This document shows positions 1 to 7,403 of a DNA stretch of 12,304 nt, in pieces. The stretch spans positions 1 through 12,304 of the forward strand of contig WQSK01000009.1 of NCBI GenBank assembly GCA_009787915.1. The letters run 5' to 3'. The DNA is from Bacillota bacterium (GTDB lineage: Bacteria; Bacillota; Clostridia; Christensenellales; UBA1242). The notes beneath the pieces were generated by a model. That model was not told the origin of the DNA. It was given only the letters and a program-made list of their open reading frames with translations, and ran no database searches. The position numbers and the translations under genes are program-made. Every line of letters starts with the position of its first letter. Within the stretch, counting starts at the first letter, position 1.

Positions 1-677
1 TGCGCTCCCTCAACAAGACCTGGGATGTCGGCAAAGATAACAGAACCGCCGATTTTCGCGCCATGGTCACGCTGTGACGCCAAAACGCCTATGTTCGGGT
101 GCAAAGTAGTAAATGGATAGTTCCCAATCTTTGGATTCGAGCGCGTGACAATCGACAAAAAAGTACTCTTTCCCACATTTGGAAAACCGATAATTCCGAC
201 GTCCGCGATACAGTTAAGTTCCAATGTAACAGTGTGTTCTTTGGTCTTGATACCCGTCTGTGAAAAGTTCGGGGTCTGTCGCCTGCTCGTCGCAAAGTGT
301 GCATTACCTCGCCCGCCTGCCCCGCCTTTAAGTGCCACAAATTGTTCCCCATCATTTGTTATGTCCGCAACAATGTTTCCACTTGAGTCAAAAATTTTTG
401 TCCCGAGCGGCACAGGAATTTCTATTGCCTTGCCAAATGGTCCGTCCTTTCTGCCTGGGCGTCCGCTTGTCCCATCCTCGCCCTTATAATTTTTTACAAA
501 GCGGAAATCAATCAGGTTATCCACCCGTGTTGTTCCAACAAAAATAACGTCACCACCGCGCCCGCCGTCACCGCCGTTTGGGCCTCCGCGCATTGTCATT
601 TTGTCACGATGAAAAGACGTATGACCATTGCCCCCGTCGCCCGCCTTTATGTGAATTACAACTTTGTCTAAAAACAT
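1..677 (-). CDS. obg: GTPase Obg, 3' end cut off by window
   Basis: This is the first 225 residues of the conserved ribosome-associated GTPase Obg/CgtA, which acts in large-subunit assembly and stress control. Residues 1 to about 158 form the glycine-rich Obg fold. The G domain follows: the P-loop GFPNVGKS at residues 164-171, a switch I region with TTLHPN shortly after, and G3 DIPG at 217-220, close to the window edge. The remaining G motifs and any C-terminal domain lie beyond position 1. The start at 677 gives the canonical Obg N-terminus (MFLDKVVIHIKAGDGG). No Shine-Dalgarno site precedes it; instead a -10 box ends 6 nt upstream, so the mRNA is probably leaderless. It is divergent from a small gene starting at 714. 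Confidence 0.97.
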   Translation of the reverse strand, partial: MFLDKVVIHIKAGDGGNGHTSFHRDKMTMRGGPNGGDGGRGGDVIFVGTTRVDNLIDFRFVKNYKGEDGTSGRPGRKDGPFGKAIEIPVPLGTKIFDSSGNIVADITNDGEQFVALKGGAGGRGNAHFATSRRQTPNFSQTGIKTKEHTVTLELNCIADVGIIGFPNVGKSTFLSIVTRSNPKIGNYPFTTLHPNIGVLASQRDHGAKIGGSVIFADIPGLVEGA

Positions 678-683
678 GAACCA

Positions 684-712
684 AGTATACACCACCGCTC
701 ATATGATGTAAA
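684..712 (-). promoter_or_regulatory. obg promoter, predicted leaderless
   Basis: On the minus strand, TTTACA (712-707) and TATACT (689-684) are separated by exactly 17 bp, and the -10 box ends 6 nt before the obg ATG at 677. That spacing puts the transcription start at or next to the A of the start codon. The -35 box overlaps the -10 region of the divergent gene, so the two promoters probably compete or are co-regulated. Confidence 0.7.
702..707 (+). promoter_or_regulatory. -10 box of the 68-residue gene, predicted leaderless
   Basis: TATGAT lies 6 nt before the ATG at 714, the same geometry as on the opposite strand. No convincing -35 box sits 16-18 bp upstream, where the obg promoter and start occupy the DNA, so this promoter may be weak or need an activator. 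Confidence 0.45.
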
Positions 713-713
713 C

Positions 714-920
714 ATGAACCAATCAGATTTGAAAAAAATTATTGAACAGTACAACAAACTTTCAGACGAAGAACTAATTTTTGAATTCGCCAAGTACGCA
801 GCGGAACAAGAACAAAAAGACGGTGGTGAGAGCATGCGAAAAACAATAGCGCGCCTCAAACCTTTTTTGAACAAAGAGCAACGTGAAAAACTTGACGCCG
901 TGTTGCAAGGAACTAAATAG
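714..920 (+). CDS. small charged hypothetical protein, 68 residues
   Basis: I do not recognise this protein. It is highly charged and predicted mostly helical, with an acidic stretch near residues 18-37 and a basic, amphipathic C-terminal half containing KPFLNKEQREKLD. There is no signal peptide or membrane segment. A -10 box 6 nt before the ATG supports the start, with no Shine-Dalgarno site. It is followed after 18 bp by another small gene on the same strand, and the two may form a unit. Coding is supported by the promoter placement and sensible amino-acid composition rather than by homology. Confidence 0.7.
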   Translation: MNQSDLKKIIEQYNKLSDEELIFEFAKYAAEQEQKDGGESMRKTIARLKPFLNKEQREKLDAVLQGTK

Positions 921-931
921 TCCCACATATT
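903..931 (+). promoter_or_regulatory. possible promoter of the 149-residue gene
   Basis: TTGCAA (903-908), 17 bp, then CATATT (926-931) lie inside and just after the end of the preceding gene, with the -10 box ending 7 nt before the ATG at 939. The hexamers are weaker than others here, but the spacing follows the leaderless pattern and no Shine-Dalgarno site is present. Confidence 0.35.
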
Positions 932-938
932 AATAGCA

Positions 939-1388
939 ATGGCAAAGAGCATAGATATTCGCAATTGGCAAGAGCCAACCGTTCTAAACATCGCAGATTT
1001 TGGCGGGACTCCACCCCAAAAAGAATCAACCCCCAGCGAAACTTCCGCCTCTAAACATCAACACGGCGAACATCGCGAAAAGACATCCGCTTTTAAAGTG
1101 CAACAAGGTTTTTCTGGCGAACCCACCCCAGAGCCAACTCGTGAACCTGACTACGTACAGAACTCCAATCCCATACCAGAGCCCGAGCCGTCCTTTGACC
1201 CGTCTATGTTGCTTGGGCTTTTGGGCGAAAATATGTTTGATGACAACCCAATGATGGTCGCCGTCCTCCCGCTACTAAAAGGTGAAAAACCGTCAATGAT
1301 GTCACTGCTCCCCTTAATTATGCAGATGAACAATAAACCTAATTCTGACGTTAAAAAAAATCTGGACGACTATACAATTATTTCTTAG
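939..1388 (+). CDS. proline-rich hypothetical protein, 149 residues
   Basis: I do not recognise this protein. Residues 1 to about 88 are low-complexity, rich in Pro, Glu, Thr and Ser with repeated PEP/EPT-like pairs, and are probably disordered. Residues 88-130 are hydrophobic and rich in Met and Leu (SMLLGLLGENMF, MMVAVLPLL, MMSLLPLIMQM), separated by short charged or Asn/Asp-rich turns. This could be amphipathic helices or membrane-associating segments rather than classical transmembrane helices. A polar tail follows. The last 11 bp overlap the 3' end of the convergent hpf gene (1378-1388), so the two mRNAs can pair at their ends. It probably acts with the 68-residue gene just upstream. Confidence 0.65.
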   Translation: MAKSIDIRNWQEPTVLNIADFGGTPPQKESTPSETSASKHQHGEHREKTSAFKVQQGFSGEPTPEPTREPDYVQNSNPIPEPEPSFDPSMLLGLLGENMFDDNPMMVAVLPLLKGEKPSMMSLLPLIMQMNNKPNSDVKKNLDDYTIIS

Positions 1389-1944
1389 TCTTTCCCGCTT
1401 CAATAGTCGCGTTCGTCACATCAATAATACCAACGTGCCCATCCGCACGCCTGTACATAACCTTGACGTCGCGCGTGGCTTCATCGGCGTAAATATAAAA
1501 ATTGTGGTCGAGGGTCGCCAAATTAACCTCGGCCTCTTTATCTGACAAGATTTTGATTTCAAAAGACTTGTTCTTTTTAACCTGCGCAGGTGCAAGTTTC
1601 ACAATTTGTTTAGTTTTTGAATACGCATAACGCTTTTCCTCAATCGCCTCTTTCCTAATCGTCGCACGGAGTTTTTCCTTGTTACGAACAATTTGCCGTT
1701 CTATCTTTGACAAAACACTGTCTATGTTCGAGAACATATTTTTACTCTCGGACTGGGCACGAAACGAATGGGTCTTTGTCGAGATTGTAAGTTCCATCCG
1801 CTCGGTATTACCAATCTTCGAACATACAACAGTACAAGACGCATCCTTTGCAAAGTACTTCTCAATTCGCAAAAGTTTCTTTTCAACAAGGTCTTGAAAT
1901 TTCTTAGAGGTTATGTAATTACGTGTGTGTATCGTTATTTCCAT
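1378..1944 (-). CDS. hpf: ribosome hibernation promoting factor, long form
   Basis: Long-form HPF joins 70S ribosomes into inactive 100S dimers in stationary phase or stress. At 188 residues it has the long-form size. The N-terminal ribosome-binding domain spans about residues 1-105 (MEITIHTRNYITS..., then TERMELTISTKTHSFRAQ). A basic linker rich in Lys and Arg follows. The C-terminal dimerisation domain covers about 128-188, with the recognisable pattern KSFEIKILSDKEAEVNL and FYIYADEATRDVKVMYRRADGHVGIID. It lies 20 bp downstream of the Clp unfoldase gene on the same strand. It also has its own promoter at the end of that gene, ending 6 nt before the ATG, so stress induction could differ from clp. 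Its 3' end overlaps the convergent gene by 11 bp. Confidence 0.93.
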   Translation of the reverse strand: MEITIHTRNYITSKKFQDLVEKKLLRIEKYFAKDASCTVVCSKIGNTERMELTISTKTHSFRAQSESKNMFSNIDSVLSKIERQIVRNKEKLRATIRKEAIEEKRYAYSKTKQIVKLAPAQVKKNKSFEIKILSDKEAEVNLATLDHNFYIYADEATRDVKVMYRRADGHVGIIDVTNATIEAGKTKK

Positions 1945-1950
1945 ATACTC

Positions 1951-1979
1951 AGTGTATATGAAAACTATTCTGTCGTCAA
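1951..1979 (-). promoter_or_regulatory. hpf promoter, predicted leaderless
   Basis: On the minus strand, TTGACG (1979-1974) overlaps the last codons of the upstream clp gene and is followed 17 bp later by TACACT (1956-1951). The -10 box ends 6 nt before the hpf ATG at 1944. hpf may therefore be transcribed both from here and by read-through from clp. Confidence 0.55.
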
Positions 1980-4259
1980 ATTAATTTTTTCGCCTTCAAC
2001 CGAAACGCGGACAACTGTATGCTCGCCCCCTGAAAGCACTGTTTCGGCGATTGGGTCTTCGAGTTCTGTTTGCACCAAACGCCTAATTGGGCGCGCGCCA
2101 TATTCTTGGTTATAGCCTTTTTTTGCGAGGTGTTCAACAACACCTTTGCCGATGACCAATTTGAGTCCAATTGATTCCATTTTGCGACCAAGGGCTTTAA
2201 CAGCGAGGTCGGTGATTTTAACGATGTTTTCAAGTGTGAGAGAATTAAACACAACTATGTTATCTATGCGGTTGATGAATTCGGGCTTGAACCGTTTTTT
2301 AAGTCCCTGTAAAACAAGTTCTTCTTCGCGGTTGCCGCTTCCCTCGCCAGACGAAAAGCCGATTTGCGAAGTCTTGGAGAGGTTTTCAACGCCCGCGTTA
2401 CTTGTCATTATTATAATTGCGTTTCTGAAACTGGTGGTCTTGCCGCGGTTGTCAGATAAACGCCCCTCGTCAAGGATTTGCAGCATCACGTTGTAAATAT
2501 CGGGGTGGGCTTTTTCGATTTCGTCGAACAGGACTATGCAGTACGGATTGCGGCGGACTCTGTCGCACAAAATCGCGCCGTCGTCGAAACCGACATATCC
2601 AGGAGGCGCGCCGATAAGTTTTGAAACGCTGTGTGCCTCGGTGTATTCGGACATGTCTAGTTTTATAAGCGAACGCTCTGACGCGAAAAGTTGTTTTGAG
2701 AGGACGCGGCAAACTTCGGTTTTACCGACCCCCGTGCGCCCAAGGAACATAAACGAACCAACTGGGCGGTTCGGGTCACCGACACCTGCGCGTGAACGGC
2801 GGATGGCTTTTGCAATAAATGTAATTGCAGCATCTTGGCCGATGACGTCTTTTTTAAGTTCCGATTCGAGGTTAATAAGATTTTCGCGGTCACCGCCAGT
2901 CATTTTGGACACAGGGATACCCGTTGCGCGTGACACCGCATCCGCAATTGCGTCCGCGGTTATATAAGGCGTGTCGTCCCCGCTTCGGTTTACGCGCAAT
3001 TTCGAGCACGCCTCGTCAAGCATATCAATGGCTTTGTCAGGTAGGTTTCGGTCGGTGATATATCGGTCAGACAAATTAACCGCCGCAATAATCGCATCAT
3101 CACAAATCATGAGGTCGTGGAATTTTTCAAAACTTGGTTTGATACCGCGAAGAATCTCAATGGCTTGGTCTTTGTTTGGCGGATTGACAATGATTGGTTG
3201 GAACCTGCGCTCTAATGCCGCGTCCTTTTCAATAAACTTGCGGTACTCCTCGGTGGTTGTTGCGCCAACGGTTTGCATCTCGCCCCTAGCAAGGCGGGGT
3301 TTAAGCATTTCGGATATACCAATTTCGCCCTCTTTGCCCGTTGCGGTCGTGATTTGGTGGAGTTCGTCGATGAACAAAATGACATCATCGCGCGTGGTCA
3401 CCATTTTGATTAGGCCGTCAAGGCGGCTTTCAAGTTCACCGCGGAATTTTGTACCTGCCATTAAGGAACCAATATCAAGCGAGAAAATTGTTTTATCTTT
3501 GAGCAAAGTCGGCACATTCCCCTCGACAATCCTGAGTGCCAAGCCCTCTATAATAGCCGACTTACCAACACCTGCTTCACCAATTAGGACGGGGTTATTT
3601 TTTGTTTTACGACACAAGATTTCAATAACGCGTGCCGTTTCTTCATCTCGACCAATGATAGCGTCAATCTTGCCGTCGCGTGCACGTGCGGTCACGTCGC
3701 AGCCAAGTGCCAAAATATCCGCGGGCAATTTACTGTTGCTTTGTGTGGTTTCGGGTTTTGCTTTTTGGTTTGAACCAGCAAAAGATGTAACCATTTCAAA
3801 TTCATCCAATCCAAAATCGGGGGAAACTTTTGGTTCTTTGGTAAGGAGAGTCAACTTTTTCGGGTCAATTCCCGCGCCTTTTAAAATCAAAGATACAAGA
3901 GTCCTGCACGTGTCTTTACCAAAAGAATTTATGACTTCGGTAGTTTGGTTGCATTGGGCACAAAGAACAAATAACAACGCCTCGGACACAACCGCATTTT
4001 GTCCAAGTTCCAAACTTATTTGATTTGCTTCTTTTAAAATCGCGGAAATCGTCATGTCTGGGCGATGAACCATTTTGACACTCGTGATTGTGTCAAGGTT
4101 GATACCAACCGTGGATAGGTATTTTGCGGCCAAACAACTCTGCACCGCACAAATCCCATACAGCAAATGCACAGGCATAGTAGGCATTGGGCTCGAGTCC
4201 GCGAGCGCAACATTGTTCGCGGTCTTTATTATTTTGTTTACGTTAAGCGATACGTTCAT
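1965..4259 (-). CDS. clpC: Clp AAA+ unfoldase, ClpA/ClpC type
   Basis: This ATP-driven unfoldase feeds substrates to the ClpP peptidase. The 764 residues hold an N-terminal Clp_N region (about 1-150, two degenerate helical repeats starting HLLYGICAVQSCLAAKYL), AAA+ ring 1 with Walker A GEAGVGKS (227-234) and Walker B D298-E299, then AAA+ ring 2 with Walker A GRTGVGKT (507-514) and the FDEIEKAHPDIYNVMLQILDEG signature. An IGF tripeptide at 633-635 is the expected ClpP-docking loop. The linker between DEACSKLR and GIPVSKM is too short for the coiled-coil M domain of typical ClpC, so the layout is like ClpA, and control by MecA/McsB-type adaptors is doubtful. The symbol is tentative. A leaderless-type promoter precedes it; hpf follows 20 bp later. 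Confidence 0.93.
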   Translation of the reverse strand: MNVSLNVNKIIKTANNVALADSSPMPTMPVHLLYGICAVQSCLAAKYLSTVGINLDTITSVKMVHRPDMTISAILKEANQISLELGQNAVVSEALLFVLCAQCNQTTEVINSFGKDTCRTLVSLILKGAGIDPKKLTLLTKEPKVSPDFGLDEFEMVTSFAGSNQKAKPETTQSNSKLPADILALGCDVTARARDGKIDAIIGRDEETARVIEILCRKTKNNPVLIGEAGVGKSAIIEGLALRIVEGNVPTLLKDKTIFSLDIGSLMAGTKFRGELESRLDGLIKMVTTRDDVILFIDELHQITTATGKEGEIGISEMLKPRLARGEMQTVGATTTEEYRKFIEKDAALERRFQPIIVNPPNKDQAIEILRGIKPSFEKFHDLMICDDAIIAAVNLSDRYITDRNLPDKAIDMLDEACSKLRVNRSGDDTPYITADAIADAVSRATGIPVSKMTGGDRENLINLESELKKDVIGQDAAITFIAKAIRRSRAGVGDPNRPVGSFMFLGRTGVGKTEVCRVLSKQLFASERSLIKLDMSEYTEAHSVSKLIGAPPGYVGFDDGAILCDRVRRNPYCIVLFDEIEKAHPDIYNVMLQILDEGRLSDNRGKTTSFRNAIIIMTSNAGVENLSKTSQIGFSSGEGSGNREEELVLQGLKKRFKPEFINRIDNIVVFNSLTLENIVKITDLAVKALGRKMESIGLKLVIGKGVVEHLAKKGYNQEYGARPIRRLVQTELEDPIAETVLSGGEHTVVRVSVEGEKINLTTE

Positions 4260-4264
4260 ACTTT

Positions 4265-4293
4265 ATTTTACCACAACATTTTACCCACTGCAA
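4265..4293 (-). promoter_or_regulatory. clp unfoldase promoter, predicted leaderless
   Basis: TTGCAG (4293-4288) and TAAAAT (4270-4265) on the minus strand are 17 bp apart, and the -10 box ends 5 nt before the ATG at 4259. There is no Shine-Dalgarno site. No CIRCE or recognisable CtsR-type operator is visible around it. Confidence 0.7.
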
Positions 4294-4360
4294 CAAAAAT
4301 GTGGAAATAGTAGGTTTTTAAGGGATTTTGGTGGGCTCCACTCGTGGTTTCACACACATA

Positions 4361-4376
4361 TTCACTCACAAGTGAA
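4361..4376. repeat. short palindrome upstream of clp gene
   Basis: TTCACT-CACA-AGTGAA is a perfect 6-bp inverted repeat around a 4-bp centre. It lies about 68 bp upstream of the clp -35 box. It could be an operator for a dimeric regulator; it has no T-run and is not a terminator. Confidence 0.35.
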
Positions 4377-4402
4377 AAACTAAAATAAAAAGGAGTTAAA
4401 GA

Positions 4403-4418
4403 CAATTTAAGACCGCTT
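4403..4418 (-). repeat. 16-bp long-range inverted repeat, left copy
   Basis: CAATTTAAGACCGCTT here is the exact reverse complement of the sequence at 11872-11887, ten bases before the integrase start codon. The match does not extend into the flanks. The two copies bracket the restriction-modification and rep blocks (7.5 kb). Candidates are integrase core or arm sites, terminal repeats of an element, or a shared protein-binding site. Confidence 0.5.
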
Positions 4419-4477
4419 GAAATGGGTGTCTGTGTGGCACTCATTTTGATTGTTTATTGAAACAAAGCGGTGTTGCC

Positions 4478-4576
4478 TAAAATGGCAAGCGACAAAAACC
4501 GTGCGTGTGGGGGCAAGCACAAGGCTTTGCCCCCACCCACACTTCGCAAGCGGTTTTTCTGCCCTTGCCATTTTTA
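4478..4576. repeat. long imperfect hairpin left of the methyltransferase operon
   Basis: Arms pair in successive blocks: AAAATGGCAAG (4479-4489) with CTTGCCATTTT (4564-4574), AAAAACCG (4494-4501) with CGGTTTTT (4551-4558), TGCG (4502-4505) with CGCA (4545-4548), and TGGGGGCAA (4508-4516) with TTGCCCCCA (4527-4535), closing on a 10-nt loop. There are small bulges between blocks. The whole folds into a rod of about 99 nt. It is not a simple terminator, since no T-run follows the stem on either strand. It could mark the left edge of the mobile block. Confidence 0.6.
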
Positions 4577-4631
4577 CGCCGACAACCACGCATTTCCGTT
4601 TTTATTTTGTTTAGTCAGTAAAACATTTATC

Positions 4632-4660
4632 TTGATTTTACAAAATTTATACACTATAAT
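4632..4660 (+). promoter_or_regulatory. promoter of the C5 methyltransferase operon, predicted leaderless
   Basis: TTGATT (4632-4637), 17 bp, then a consensus TATAAT (4655-4660). The -10 box ends 5 nt before the ATG at 4666, so the transcript should begin at the start codon. It is the best sigma70 match among the restriction-modification genes and implies steady methyltransferase expression. Confidence 0.75.
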
Positions 4661-4665
4661 ATATT

Positions 4666-5736
4666 ATGGCATATATGCAGGCGAAAGTCGTTGATCTGTT
4701 CTGTGGTGTGGGAGGGCTTACAAAAGGGCTGAAAAATGTTGGGCTTGATGTTGTAGCAGGTATTGACCTAGATCCAACTTGTAAATTTGCTTACGAAACA
4801 AATAACAATACGCAATTTTTAGAAAGGAATATATCAGAAGTCAAATCAAGCGAAATCAACAATTTTTACGGAAGCGAAGAGTTGAAAGTTCTGGTCGGTT
4901 GTGCTCCATGTCAACCCTTTTCAACTATGCGAAAGAAAATGGGTGACGAGTATAATCAAAACGATGACAAGTACGATCTTCTCTTGCAGTTCGGTAGGCT
5001 TGTAAACGAAACCTTGCCTGATATTGTTTCTATGGAGAATGTGCCTGCTATCAGAAAATCGACTGTATTCCCGAAATTTTTAGATATATTAAAAACTCAC
5101 AATTACAAAGTTGATTACAAAGTTGTATATTGCCCAGATTATGGAATTGCACAAAATCGAAGACGTTTCGTATTGGTGGCATCTAGACTTGGAATAATAA
5201 AACTGATTGAACCGACGGACGATAGAAAAACTGTTACAGTTAGAAAGTACATATTTAATTTGCCAAAGATTGGATCAGGGGAAATATGCAAAACTGATCC
5301 TATGCACCGCACCGCAAAGTTGTCGCCGTTAAACATAAAAAGAATACAAGCATCAAAGCCTGGTGGTTCGTGGCGTGATTGGTCTTCCGATCTTTTGCTT
5401 GATTGCCACAAAAAAGAAAGTGGGCAGACATTTACATCAGTATATGGTAGAATGTCTTGGGATAAAATTGGTCCGACAATGACTACACAATTTTATTGCT
5501 ACGGAACAGGTCGATATGGACATCCCGAACAAGATCGTGCATTGACATTGCGTGAGGGTGCATTATTGCAAACATTTCCTATCGATTATCAATTTATTGA
5601 TCCTACAAAAGAATTGTTTTCAATTAAGGACATAGCAAGGCATATAGGAAATGCCGTTCCAGTAAGATTGGGGGAAATTATTGGGGAAAGCATAAAAGAA
5701 CATATAGACTATGTTAAGGCAAAAAAGGAAACATAA
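4666..5736 (+). CDS. DNA C5-cytosine methyltransferase
   Basis: This transfers a methyl group from S-adenosylmethionine to C5 of cytosine in a specific DNA site. All main family motifs are in order: motif I DLFCGVGG (10-17), motif IV PCQPFS with catalytic Cys82, motif VI ENV with Glu124, motif VIII QNRRR (163-167), motif IX around LREGALLQTFP and motif X GNAVP (328-332). The target-recognition region lies between VIII and IX; the site recognised cannot be read from sequence. The 356-residue length is normal for a complete enzyme. The start at 4666 fits the promoter 5 nt upstream; an in-frame ATG at 4675 is a weaker choice. The gene ends 2 bp before the GHKL ATPase gene, so the two form an operon. 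No ordinary endonuclease gene adjoins it, so the ATPase is the likely partner. Confidence 0.95.
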   Translation: MAYMQAKVVDLFCGVGGLTKGLKNVGLDVVAGIDLDPTCKFAYETNNNTQFLERNISEVKSSEINNFYGSEELKVLVGCAPCQPFSTMRKKMGDEYNQNDDKYDLLLQFGRLVNETLPDIVSMENVPAIRKSTVFPKFLDILKTHNYKVDYKVVYCPDYGIAQNRRRFVLVASRLGIIKLIEPTDDRKTVTVRKYIFNLPKIGSGEICKTDPMHRTAKLSPLNIKRIQASKPGGSWRDWSSDLLLDCHKKESGQTFTSVYGRMSWDKIGPTMTTQFYCYGTGRYGHPEQDRALTLREGALLQTFPIDYQFIDPTKELFSIKDIARHIGNAVPVRLGEIIGESIKEHIDYVKAKKET

Positions 5737-5738
5737 TA

Positions 5739-7403
5739 ATGACTCCAACAAATGAAAAACCACTTGAACTAAAATTCGATCCAAGAACTATTGAACATCT
5801 TGGAATAAAAATGTATTCACAAATCCCATATGCTTTGGCGGAACTTGTATCAAATGCTTATGATGCTAATGCCACAAGAGTTGAGATTGAATTGAATGAT
5901 GCGGGAAATGACAAACAAATCATAATTTCTGATAACGGCGATGGAATGACATATGATGAGGTTAGAGATAATTTCCTAGTAATAGGCAGGCGAAGAAGAG
6001 ATGAAGACAAGAAACGAGAAAATGCAAAGAAAAGAAAGATTACTGGCAGAAAAGGTCTTGGCAAGTTAGCATTGTTTGGAATTGGCAAAAACATTGAGAT
6101 AGTTACTAAAACAACAAAGGAGAAAATAGAAACATCTCTGACCTTGAATTGGGATTCCATTCTTAATGAATCATCAGGTATATACACTCCACCATCAAAC
6201 AAAAGGGTAAACAATTCAAATCAATGTGGAACAAAAATAACTTTGTCACAACTTTCAAGGGTAACCGATTTTGACGAATTTTCAACTGCCGCATCTTTAT
6301 CAAAACTTTTCAACTGTTTCGGAAAAGATTTTTTAGTATCGGTTTCTAGGAATGGAGGCAAAAAAGTTGAATTGTCTAGGGATCTTATCTACACAAACCT
6401 AAACGAAGAATTTTCTTGGGATGTAAAAAAACTTTCAGAAAAAGTCGAAAGTGATTACCGATATAAGAACGAACTCAAAGGGAAAATTCTCTCGACCATT
6501 AAACCAATAAGACAAGATTTGCGTGGCATTACGTTATATGTAAATGGTCGGTTAGCAAATATTCCCTGCTTCTTTGGGTATAAAGAAGCAGGTCACGCTT
6601 TTTCATATGTGACTGGCTGGATTGAAGCAGATTTTCTTGACGAATTCGAAAAAGATTTGATTTCGACAGATAGGCAATCTTTAAGTTGGGACATGGAGGA
6701 AGCCGAACAGTTGCAAAAACATTTACAGAAAATGATTACGCAAATTGTAAAAGATTGGAGTATTGGCAGAAAGAACGCAAAAGAAAATAAAGTATCAGAA
6801 AAAGTAGGTATAAACATAACAGAATGGATCGACAAAGTACCCGACAAAATCAGAACAAGATTATCTAGTGTAATTATGAAAATTTCCGACAAACCTGAAA
6901 TTGACAATGAAGAGTTTTCCGCAGTCATAAAGGATGTCCACGAGTTACTACCGCCATATACATATTTTCATTATCGTGAGTTGCACAACGATGTTAAATC
7001 GTCAGCGGAAAATTCTTACAAGAAAAGAGATTATTACAAGGCGTTTAGTGAATCAATAAAAAAATATTTGAATGCAGTTAAAGACAAGGCAGAAATAATA
7101 AGTGATGACGACAATCATATACTGAACACCGCTTTTGGTATTGATTCAACTAAAATTCTCAAAGCAACAGCAAAATATAGTCCGAAACCAACTGGCAAAT
7201 TCCGACAAAAAACACTCGACAATATAGAAGCGGCACAAAGAGATTTGTCTGTTGGAATCTTAACAGGGGCAAGAAATGTGTTGGCACACGAAGAAGAAAC
7301 ATCTTTAAGAGATGAGGGTCTATTCACAGAAAAAGACTGTCTTGATATGCTTTGCTTGTTATCTCATTTATTCAAAAGATTAGATGAGTCCGAGAAGCGA
7401 TAA
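5739..7403 (+). CDS. GHKL ATPase with C-terminal HEPN/Ymh-like domain
   Basis: The N-terminal third is a GHKL (MutL/Hsp90/MORC-type) ATPase: N-box with Glu35 and Asn39 (AELVSNAYDANA), G1 box DNGDGM (65-70), a very basic lid (84-100) and G2 box GRKGLGK (103-109). A middle region to about 410 includes the likely transducer domain and helical stretches. The last 110 residues resemble the Ymh/TIGR02391 family of the HEPN fold, ending in RNVLAHE, an R-x4-H motif (Arg512, His517) of the kind used by HEPN ribonucleases. GHKL ATPases of the MutL/MORC group are known beside restriction-modification genes. A Shine-Dalgarno-like AAGGA precedes the start, 2 bp after the methyltransferase stop. I infer a nucleotide-gated effector checked by the methyltransferase; neither RNase activity nor targets are shown. 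Confidence 0.85.
   Translation: MTPTNEKPLELKFDPRTIEHLGIKMYSQIPYALAELVSNAYDANATRVEIELNDAGNDKQIIISDNGDGMTYDEVRDNFLVIGRRRRDEDKKRENAKKRKITGRKGLGKLALFGIGKNIEIVTKTTKEKIETSLTLNWDSILNESSGIYTPPSNKRVNNSNQCGTKITLSQLSRVTDFDEFSTAASLSKLFNCFGKDFLVSVSRNGGKKVELSRDLIYTNLNEEFSWDVKKLSEKVESDYRYKNELKGKILSTIKPIRQDLRGITLYVNGRLANIPCFFGYKEAGHAFSYVTGWIEADFLDEFEKDLISTDRQSLSWDMEEAEQLQKHLQKMITQIVKDWSIGRKNAKENKVSEKVGINITEWIDKVPDKIRTRLSSVIMKISDKPEIDNEEFSAVIKDVHELLPPYTYFHYRELHNDVKSSAENSYKKRDYYKAFSESIKKYLNAVKDKAEIISDDDNHILNTAFGIDSTKILKATAKYSPKPTGKFRQKTLDNIEAAQRDLSVGILTGARNVLAHEEETSLRDEGLFTEKDCLDMLCLLSHLFKRLDESEKR

Larger units (their letters stand above)
672..722 (+). repeat. 13-bp direct repeat over both divergent start codons
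   Basis: AAACATGAACCAA occurs at 672-684 and again, identical, at 710-722, 38 bp apart start to start. The left copy covers the obg start codon on the minus strand and the edge of its -10 box; the right copy covers the start codon of the 68-residue gene. It could be a repressor-binding pair or a local duplication; the sequence alone does not decide. Confidence 0.5.
4294..4631. other. gene-free junction between core and accessory DNA
   Basis: No believable gene lies here. The stretch holds a short palindrome (4361-4376), one copy of a 16-bp sequence repeated in inverted orientation beside the integrase gene (4403-4418) and a long imperfect hairpin (4478-4576). Base composition and gene content change across it: core genes on the left, AT-rich mobile genes on the right. 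I take it to contain the left end of an inserted element, but no duplicated target site is visible in the window. Confidence 0.5.

Noticed and set aside
676..711. 11-codon frame between the divergent obg and 68-residue starts
   Set aside because: It is created by the 13-bp repeat and lies in promoter DNA; if the gene at 714 is leaderless this stretch is not transcribed rightward.
2971..4023. 350-residue open frame on the plus strand
   Set aside because: It lies entirely antisense to the Clp unfoldase gene, whose motifs are unmistakable, and its serine-rich translation has no recognisable domain.
4422..4460. 12-codon hydrophobic frame (MGVCVALILIVY)
   Set aside because: No Shine-Dalgarno site and no promoter at the right distance; too short to support.
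4407..4589. 60-residue minus-strand frame in the 4.3-4.6 kb gap
   Set aside because: It is formed largely by the long hairpin, lacks a start signal and has no coding character.
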